From Solirubrobacterales bacterium (GTDB lineage: Bacteria; Actinomycetota; Thermoleophilia; Solirubrobacterales; Solirubrobacteraceae): a DNA stretch of 35,680 nt. The translations under genes were made by a program, and so were the position numbers. Location of the stretch: contig PKXY01000026.1 in assembly GCA_003132505.1 (NCBI GenBank), positions 1-35,680 on the forward strand, read 5' to 3'. The notes under the pieces are model-generated. The model searched no databases, was not told where the DNA came from, and saw nothing but the letters and a program-made list of their open reading frames with translations. Of the stretch, positions 30,473-35,680 are shown piece by piece (position 1 is the stretch's first letter; every line of letters starts with the position of its first letter).

Positions 30473-31528
30473 TCAGACGGGGGTCGCGGCGGCGGCGCTG
30501 GCTGCGCGACGAGCGACCTCTGTCCGCACCACGGGAGCGACCTCGGTAGCGAAGAGCTCCATTGAGCGCAGTACGTCGCGGTGGGTGACTGCGCCGACGC
30601 TGATCTGCGCGATGTAGCGCTGATGGCCGAACAATGCGTGCTCGGCGAGGATCTTTTCGGCGACCTGATCGGGCGAGCCGACAGCGAGCGCCCCCGCGGG
30701 GGAGCGCAGCGACTCATACTCGGGCTGGCCAGAGGGCGGCCAGCCGCGCTCAAGTCCGATCCGGTTCATCATCGCCAGGTACGCCTCAGCGAAGGCGCTG
30801 TCGGCCTCGGCTGAGGTGTCGGCGACGAAGGCGTGCGTGTTGATCGCGACCTTCGCTTCGGCCGGATCGTGACCCGCGTCGGCGAAGGCCTCGCGGTAGA
30901 GCGCGACGAGCGGGGCGAAGCGCTCGTATGGGCCGCCGATGATCGCGATCGTCAGCGGCAGGCCGAGCTTCCCGGCACGGATCACCGATTGCGGCGAGCC
31001 GCCGACCGCGACCCACACGGGCAGCGGGTCCTGCACGGGTCGCGGCCACACCCCGGCGTCGCTCAGCGCAGCGCGATGACGCCCCGACCAGGTGACGTGC
31101 TCGCTGTCGCGGATCTTCAGCAACAGGTCGAGCTTCTCGGCATACAGCTCGTCGTAGTCGTCGAGGTCGTAGCCGAAGAGGGGGAACGACTCGATGAACG
31201 AGCCACGACCAGCCATGATCTCCGCACGCCCGCCGGAGAGCAGATCGACGTGGGCAAACTGTTCAAAGACGCGTACCGGGTCCTCGGAGCTGAGCACCGT
31301 GACAGCGCTCGAGAGGCGGATCCGCTCGGTCCGCACGGCTGCCGCCGCCAGCACCGTGGCTGGCGAGGAGACGAGGAAGTCCGGCCGGTGGTGCTCGCCG
31401 ATCGCGAACACGTCGAGTCCGAGCTGGTCGGCGAGCTCGACCTCCTCGATCAGCTCGCGCATGCGCTGCTGCGGGCTAACGCCCGTGGCGAGGTCCGCAA
31501 AGGTGGCGATTCCAAGTTCCACGCCCAC
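30473..31528 (-). CDS. LLM-class flavin-dependent oxidoreductase
   Basis: A 351-residue luciferase-like monooxygenase. [11 protein letters not shown] starts the first beta-strand, then [16 protein letters not shown] with the family EHH motif, [54 protein letters not shown] and [15 protein letters not shown]. It uses FMN or F420, with unknown substrate. GTG 31528 is the start. A 6-2-6 palindrome lies 14 bp upstream. Confidence 0.93.
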   Translation of the reverse strand: MGVELGIATFADLATGVSPQQRMRELIEEVELADQLGLDVFAIGEHHRPDFLVSSPATVLAAAAVRTERIRLSSAVTVLSSEDPVRVFEQFAHVDLLSGGRAEIMAGRGSFIESFPLFGYDLDDYDELYAEKLDLLLKIRDSEHVTWSGRHRAALSDAGVWPRPVQDPLPVWVAVGGSPQSVIRAGKLGLPLTIAIIGGPYERFAPLVALYREAFADAGHDPAEAKVAINTHAFVADTSAEADSAFAEAYLAMMNRIGLERGWPPSGQPEYESLRSPAGALAVGSPDQVAEKILAEHALFGHQRYIAQISVGAVTHRDVLRSMELFATEVAPVVRTEVARRAASAAAATPV

Positions 31529-31541
31529 ATTCTAGCAAGTC

Positions 31542-31555
31542 CTTGCGCACGCAAG
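31542..31555. promoter_or_regulatory. Palindrome between LLM oxidoreductase and TetR genes
   Basis: CTTGCG-CA-CGCAAG is a perfect 6-2-6 inverted repeat located 14 bp upstream of the LLM oxidoreductase start. It probably binds a dimeric repressor; the sequence differs from the proposed TetR sites at 31645 and 32468. Confidence 0.5.
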
Positions 31556-31644
31556 TAGTTGTAGGTTGCGCCCGTTGGATTGCTCGCGTCGCGGTACATC
31601 CAGATCGTGATCCCGCGGGGCCTGCGGCTGGCGGCTATTCTTCA

Positions 31645-31658
31645 GACTAAGATTAGTC
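31645..31658. promoter_or_regulatory. Operator-like palindrome before TetR gene
   Basis: GACTAA-GA-TTAGTC is a perfect inverted repeat. It is followed at once by CCTGGACCTAAC and preceded by TATTCT, a possible -10. The same elements (GACTAA, TTAGTC, ACCTAA) recur at 32468-32497 in the promoter of the DUF6069 gene, pointing to autoregulation by the TetR protein. Confidence 0.6.
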
Positions 31659-31711
31659 CTGGACCTAACAATGATCGTGAGCGACCTGCGGGCCGGCGGG
31701 AGCGCCAGCGC

Positions 31712-32257
31712 TTGCGGATGCGTGAGCGGCTGATGTCGGCGGCGCTTGAGCTGTTTGCTGCGCAAGGGTTCGCTGACACGACGATCGATCAGATCGCTGA
31801 GCGAGCGGATGTCGCGCGCCAGACGGTGCTCAACCACTTTCCTCACAAGACTGACTTCGCCAGAGCGTGGGGCCAGGGACGTCGCGACGAGCTCGCGACG
31901 ATCGGCGCGAGCGTGGACGGCGATCGGTCGGCGCGGGCGCTGGTCCAGAGATATTTTGCCGCTGCTGCCGAGATGAATGAGCGCGAGCGCGATCTGAGCC
32001 GCGCAATGCTTGAAAGCCTTACGCCGACCGAGGTCTTCCGATACATCAGTGCAGTCCCGGCCGCCGCGCTTGATCGAGGCAAAGAGCGGGGCGAGTTCAG
32101 CGCGGCCGCCGATTCGGCGGTCGCGGCCGAGGTCCTCACGTCCGTGTACTTCGGGACTGTCAGCCGGTGGCTGATCGGTGGCCCGCCCCCGTTTGACCTT
32201 GCGCGGGCCCTCGCTGAGCGACTTGATCTGGTGCTGGCCGGCCTGGAGATCCGTTGA
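31712..32257 (+). CDS. TetR-family transcriptional regulator
   Basis: About 181 residues from TTG 31712 (CGGGAG nine bases upstream). The helix-turn-helix is clear: MSAALELFAAQGFADTTIDQ and IAERADVARQTVLNHFPHKT. The C-terminal ligand-binding domain ends LAERLDLVLAGLEIR. The frame is open to 31580 (GTG 31607 is possible), and RRERQRLRMRER just upstream looks native, so the true start could lie earlier; that would put the palindrome at 31645 inside the coding region. It probably represses itself and the DUF6069 gene. Confidence 0.88.
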   Translation: MRMRERLMSAALELFAAQGFADTTIDQIAERADVARQTVLNHFPHKTDFARAWGQGRRDELATIGASVDGDRSARALVQRYFAAAAEMNERERDLSRAMLESLTPTEVFRYISAVPAAALDRGKERGEFSAAADSAVAAEVLTSVYFGTVSRWLIGGPPPFDLARALAERLDLVLAGLEIR

Positions 32258-32400
32258 CGCTCGCGGTGCTTGACATGAGTCGCCCGCGCTGGTCGGGCCA
32301 GTGACCGACGCATCTCGCAGCTGAACGCCTGAGTCAACCGGGGGCCGCATCGTCACCTGATCGCGAGGGTCGGCGATGCAGCGCTGCGAGCCGCGTACGC

Positions 32401-32435
32401 GGCGGGGCGGGGCGGGGCGGGGCGGGGCGGGGCGG
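32401..32435. repeat. GGGGC pentanucleotide tandem repeat
   Basis: Six complete GGGGC units plus partial ends lie just upstream of the -35 of the DUF6069 promoter. The G-tracts of four could form a G-quadruplex, and the repeat is prone to slippage. It lies about 145 bp after the TetR stop codon. Confidence 0.9.
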
Positions 32436-32443
32436 ACACAGGC

Positions 32444-32497
32444 TTGACAGCGGCTGATTAGGCTGTAGACTAAATCTAGGTTCAAACCTAATTAGTC
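32444..32497 (+). promoter_or_regulatory. Promoter with TetR-type operator for DUF6069 gene
   Basis: TTGACA (32444-32449) and TAGACT (32466-32471), 16 bp apart, form a good -35/-10 pair. Overlapping and following the -10 are GACTAA (32468-32473), the perfect palindrome TAGGTT-CA-AACCTA (32477-32490) and TTAGTC (32492-32497). These repeat the half-sites found before the TetR gene. Binding here would block RNA polymerase. Confidence 0.7.
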
Positions 32498-32561
32498 CCA
32501 AACAGTACCGGCACGCCCGCACCGCATTTCACGGACAACCACCACCTCAGGAAGGATCACA

Positions 32562-33041
32562 ATGTCACTGCACCCATCCAGTCTCAGCGCTGCCGCCCAC
32601 GGCCACTCCGCGCCGCTACTGCCGGCTCGGGCGTTCTCGCCACGACGACTGATCCCCGCCACCGGCGCAGCGCTCGCCGCGTCGCTCGTCGGAGTCCTCG
32701 CGATCCGCGCCCTCGCCGTCTCGGGCGCGAGTAACACGAGCCGCTTCTCCCCACTGCATCCCGCGAGCGTCATCTCGCTCACGATCGTCGGGGTGCTCCT
32801 GGCCAGCGCCACCTGCCTGTGGCTCAACCGAACCAGCCCCCGACCGATCGCGGCGTTCCGATCGGTCGCCCTGGCAGTCCTGCCGCTGTCCTTCATCCCC
32901 GACGCAGCGATCTGGCTGACCGCACACTATCCACAGACACGAGCCGCGACCGTCCTGCCACTGATGGCCATGCACATACTCGTCGCGATCGTCTGCATCG
33001 TGGCGCTGCCCCGCCTCGGTCAGGCCAACACCACTGCGTGA
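32562..33041 (+). CDS. DUF6069-like four-helix membrane protein
   Basis: A 159-residue protein with four transmembrane helices (about 31-50, 67-86, 97-115, 130-150). The C-terminal TVLPLMAMHILVAIVCIVAL resembles the conserved helix of DUF6069 proteins, which are often next to TetR genes. AGGAAGGA lies before the ATG. The promoter and operator architecture suggests strong inducible expression under the TetR regulator; function is unknown. Confidence 0.75.
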   Translation: MSLHPSSLSAAAHGHSAPLLPARAFSPRRLIPATGAALAASLVGVLAIRALAVSGASNTSRFSPLHPASVISLTIVGVLLASATCLWLNRTSPRPIAAFRSVALAVLPLSFIPDAAIWLTAHYPQTRAATVLPLMAMHILVAIVCIVALPRLGQANTTA

Positions 33042-33162
33042 GTCCCAGCCGTCGGGGGACTGTTCCGCAGGCGCCCGAGGACCGTGACCGGAGACGTCTG
33101 CTTTGCGACCAATCGAGCAGCGAGTGCTCTCCCGTGGGGTCGGTCCGGTCTGTGTCAGCGCG

Positions 33163-34020
33163 CTACGGGCCGGGCGGTCCACCGCCCGCGTTGGGGCGAC
33201 CGAGGCTTCCGCGTGCGGTCACCTCGGCACGGTCGAGCTCGATGTTGAAGCTGGTCGTGAAGCCATCGGTGAGATTGCCGGCCACAGAGACGAGGTTTGT
33301 CGCGATGTCGGCGCCGTGAAGGACAGTGTCGTTCTCGTCGGTCGTCGGATCGTTCTGGGGCGAGCGCGTGTTGTAGGGCGCCGCACCGCTCAGAACAGCG
33401 TCGTTGTCACTGTCGGAGAAGAAGATCTGGGTCGTGTAGCCGGCGATTGTGGCGCCGTGCTTGGAGAGTTTGCGTACGCGCACGTGAATGTGGATCGCGC
33501 GACCCGTGTACCAGCCGGGCCAGATCGTCTTGAAGCTCGCCTGCCCCGCGACCGGCGCGTCGTTGACACCCCGGTCCTTCCCCGTGATCTGGTAGCCGCG
33601 CAGGTAGTTCTGACCGCTCGTATCGCCGCCGCTCGTGCCGCCGCCGGCGGACTGGGAGCTCTCGTCGGAGTAGAGGCCGTGAGCGTTCGCGTGCCAGATG
33701 TCGACGGCGACGCCGCTCAGCGGCTCACCACCCTCGAGCACGTTGATCGTCAGCTCGAGCGGAACGCCGTCCTGCGCGACGCCGGGCGCGGTCTTGGCAC
33801 CCGGAGTGTTCGCCCGAACGTCAGCGCGCCGTAGCATCGTGTCGACCCAGTAGGGGCCTTCGGTCAGCTCGGGGGTCAGCCGAGCGGTGCTCGCGGCGGC
33901 GAGCGCGGGCGGCGCTTGCGTGAGACCCACCATCCAATCCGGCAGGACAACGAAGGCGGTGCCAGCCGCCGCCGCGCGGCCGATCAGTTGGCGTCTTGTG
34001 GTCGTCCTCGAAGCGTTCAT
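33163..34020 (-). CDS. Tat-exported intradiol ring-cleavage dioxygenase-like protein
   Basis: A 285-residue protein with a Tat signal (TTRRQLIGRAAAAG, with twin Arg at 9-10; cleavage near 43). The dioxygenase domain has LTEGPYWVD, VAVDIWHANAHGLYSD (Y117), YLRGYQITG and TIWPGWYTGRAIHIHVRV with Y171, H177 and H179. The two Tyr and two His match the non-heme Fe(III) ligands of protocatechuate/catechol dioxygenases. Extracytoplasmic members of this family are of uncertain substrate. It is convergent with the DUF6069 gene. Confidence 0.9.
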   Translation of the reverse strand: MNASRTTTRRQLIGRAAAAGTAFVVLPDWMVGLTQAPPALAAASTARLTPELTEGPYWVDTMLRRADVRANTPGAKTAPGVAQDGVPLELTINVLEGGEPLSGVAVDIWHANAHGLYSDESSQSAGGGTSGGDTSGQNYLRGYQITGKDRGVNDAPVAGQASFKTIWPGWYTGRAIHIHVRVRKLSKHGATIAGYTTQIFFSDSDNDAVLSGAAPYNTRSPQNDPTTDENDTVLHGADIATNLVSVAGNLTDGFTTSFNIELDRAEVTARGSLGRPNAGGGPPGP

Positions 34021-34570
34021 CGGCGGTGCCTCCGGTTCGGTTTCGCGCTGCTCGCAGGACGAGCATCGATCCCCGACGTCAAGACTTGCTGTGGCGCCCC
34101 TGGGGAGTTACTGAGTTGCTCGTCGCCGCGACGAAAGCAAGCGCGCGCGTTCGCCTTGCAGCTCGCCGCTACAGTCGATGTAGGCGTACGCTGCGGATCC
34201 TGCATGCTGACGCGCTCCACCTCCCGCCACCGAGAGACGACGTCCAATAACACGACTCAACCGATGTCGTACTGCCCTGCCTGCTGCGGCCGCCCGCGAC
34301 GACGCCTTTGGATCTGCGTTCCCGGAGTTCAGATTGACGCCCGCAAGAGGAGTACAGTCGAGGGGAACTGGCCCTGCGGCCAGGATCCTGAGCCCAAGCT
34401 CGAATGCCACCAACGGCGCGATCTGCGCCACGAGGTCGGAGGCGCGGGTTACTGGTTTTGACTGCGGGGCCGGTGCTGTACCTACCGGCCGATACCCCAC
34501 CGGTCGAGTGGCAGCGTCCCTACCTAAGTGAGCGTTTGGGACGCCGCATGCCGACGAACAAAGGAGCGCG
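34021..34570. other. 550-bp stretch without a recognised gene
   Basis: Open frames here are of poor composition and lack ribosome sites. A TTGACT near 34455 could be a -35 for the winged-helix gene, but no convincing -10 follows. Otherwise nothing was recognised. Confidence 0.4.
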
Positions 34571-35011
34571 ATGCCCCGAGTTCCGGTCCCACACACAGTC
34601 CCGGCACGCAGCCGTGAGGCCGTCGTCACCGAGCCCCTGCCGTCCGAGCTCCTCACCAACGAGCATCAATCCGATCAGGTGGTCGAGCGCATGGAGTGGG
34701 CGCTCGTCGACGCCGAGCAGCAGATCAAGGAGTTCCACGCCCCCCACAGCGGCTCACCCGCGGCCCCACCTTCTCGCTCGGTACGCCGTTCGACTGCGCG
34801 GCGCGCGAGCAATCGGCGGGCAGCTGCACGCATCCGTCAGGGCGATACGAAGGCGAGCATTATCGCCTTCCTCACCCGGCACCAAGGCAGCACCGCTGGC
34901 GATCTCGCTAAGGGCCTGAACCTCAGTCCCGAGAGTGCGGCAATTCGCCTGACCCAGCTCGCGAACGCCGGCGAGATTCAGAAGTCTTCACGCGGGTACC
35001 ACACGACGTAG
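34571..35011 (+). CDS. Small DNA-binding protein with basic linker and C-terminal winged helix
   Basis: A 146-residue protein with AAGGAG just upstream of the ATG. An N-terminal acidic helical segment (about 24-55, DQVVERMEWALVDAEQQIKE) is followed by a basic linker (about 68-92, Arg/Ala/Ser-rich) and a C-terminal winged helix (IIAFLTRHQGSTAGDLAKGL then NLSPESAAIRLTQLANAGEI). The last part looks like a MarR/ArsR-type HTH. The basic linker may contact DNA non-specifically, as in nucleoid-associated proteins. The family is not recognised. Confidence 0.75.
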   Translation: MPRVPVPHTVPARSREAVVTEPLPSELLTNEHQSDQVVERMEWALVDAEQQIKEFHAPHSGSPAAPPSRSVRRSTARRASNRRAAARIRQGDTKASIIAFLTRHQGSTAGDLAKGLNLSPESAAIRLTQLANAGEIQKSSRGYHTT

Positions 35012-35146
35012 CACGCAGTGGTGGGAGCGTGGGGAGTTGGCGCGTTTGAGAAAGACACTCCGTTGGACTTCGCCAGTGAGTTGGAGGATGGCGCGGCCGC
35101 CCCGGCGTTGGCGTTGGCATCTGCAGGGGTTCGAGTTCGCCCTGAG

Positions 35147-35680
35147 TCACTGCGGCTGGGGCACGATCCGGATGTATGGTCGCGGCGAGGACCAGCCGTC
35201 CGGGTAGAGCTCCTTGGCAGCGTCGTCGGAGACCGAGCCGGCGATGATGACGTCGTCGCCATCCTTCCAGTTGGCGGGCGTGGCGACCTTGTACTTGGCC
35301 GTGAGCTGGAGGGAATCAACGACGCGGAGCACCTCGTCGAAGTTGCGGCCGGTGGTCATCGGGTAGACAAGGATCAGCTTGACCTTCTTGTCGGGTCCGA
35401 TCACGAAGACGTTGCGCACCGTCTGGTTGTCGGCTGGTGTACGAGCGGCCGGATCGCCCTCGGTGCTGGCCGGCAGCATGCCGTAGAGCTTCGAGACGTT
35501 GAAGTCCGCGTCGCCGATGATCGGGTAGTTCGGAGCATGGCCCTGCGTCTCCTCAATGTCCTGCGCCCAGCCCGCGTGCTTCTCGACCGGGTCGACCGAC
35601 AGTCCGATCACCTTGACACCGCGGCGATCGAATTCCGGTTTGATCGAGGCCATGTAGCCGAGCTCGGTCGTGCAGACGGG
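35147..35680 (-). CDS. 1-Cys peroxiredoxin (Prx6 type), C-terminal part, runs off window
   Basis: 178 residues are visible, beginning inside the active site, PVCTTELGYMA, with the peroxidatic Cys in PVCTTE. Typical Prx6 features follow: FDRRGVKVIGLSVDPVEKH, YPIIGDADFNVSKLYGML, VRNVFVIGPDKKVKLILVYP, TTGRNFDEVLRVVDSLQLTA and a long C-terminal extension, TPANWKDGDDVIIAGSVSDD. It reduces peroxides in the cytosol. The N-terminus and promoter lie beyond the window. Confidence 0.94.
   Translation of the reverse strand, partial: PVCTTELGYMASIKPEFDRRGVKVIGLSVDPVEKHAGWAQDIEETQGHAPNYPIIGDADFNVSKLYGMLPASTEGDPAARTPADNQTVRNVFVIGPDKKVKLILVYPMTTGRNFDEVLRVVDSLQLTAKYKVATPANWKDGDDVIIAGSVSDDAAKELYPDGWSSPRPYIRIVPQPQ

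Noticed and set aside
32401..32435. GGGGC array as CRISPR-like repeat
   Set aside because: Five-base units without spacers and no cas genes; it is a simple tandem repeat.
31532..32485. Reverse-strand open frame of 317 codons over the TetR gene
   Set aside because: Its proline-rich stretch is just the translated GGGGC repeat, and the rest is antisense to a clear TetR gene.
34108..34659. 183-codon reverse frame before the winged-helix gene
   Set aside because: Random-looking composition, no motif, and it covers the start of a well-supported gene on the other strand.

Overview
The window is high-GC, densely packed DNA with many ATGA/GTGA start-stop overlaps and GTG/TTG starts. It is most likely chromosomal DNA of an actinobacterium of the Thermoleophilia/Solirubrobacterales type. 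This placement is inferred from gene content (PspA, NlpC/P60 with a Gly-Pro linker, RskA-type anti-sigma, DUF1707, DUF6069, families of secreted CMRxHG proteins) and from composition; no rRNA is present to confirm it.

Layout. Positions 1-12060 are mostly core genes: the start of a PspA-like gene, a secreted NlpC/P60 hydrolase, exonuclease VII (xseA-xseB), an enolase-superfamily enzyme, a 3-hydroxyacyl-CoA dehydrogenase, a CNNM/CBS (HlyC/CorC) membrane protein, a pterin carbinolamine dehydratase, a cytoplasmic cobalamin-binding-like protein, a rhomboid protease with an N-terminal Cys-rich domain, two back-to-back ECF sigma cassettes, a PlsC acyltransferase and tRNA-Thr(TGT). Positions 12061-15200 hold a MarR regulator, a DUF1707 protein and an SDR/membrane-protein pair. 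Positions 15270-30210 are the accessory core. Positions 30470-35680 carry an LLM flavin oxidoreductase, a TetR regulator with its probable target (DUF6069), a Tat-exported intradiol dioxygenase-like protein, a small winged-helix protein and the end of a 1-Cys peroxiredoxin.

The 15-kb accessory core is the most interesting part. It has three OmpR-type two-component systems, each transcribed leftward and each divergent from a small secreted protein with two copies of a C-M/V/L-R-x-H/N-G-V/I/L-P-x-F/W-P-D-P motif (called here CMRxHG proteins). Four intact CMRxHG genes and two relics are present. Between the second and third systems lies a translationally coupled operon: a relic CMRxHG ORF, a HlyD/MacA-like adaptor with a peptidoglycan-binding domain, a three-repeat Ig-like secreted protein, a MacB/LolD-type ATPase and a MacB/FtsX-type permease. 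Direct repeats spaced exactly 11 bp sit upstream of response regulator 1, CMRxHG gene 1, the adaptor operon and response regulator 3; CMRxHG gene 4 has one clear half-site. In every case a -10-like hexamer follows 10 bp after the last half-site. The ten bases TGTAACCGCC occur twice before the adaptor and once before CMRxHG gene 4, which suggests that the third two-component system controls both. I read the region as a cell-envelope stress-sensing and efflux island built by repeated duplication of a kinase/regulator plus CMRxHG module. One unit was tandemly duplicated, and its response-regulator copy then lost the receiver domain.

All family names come from motif recognition by eye. No database search was possible, and regulatory assignments are inferences from sequence geometry.
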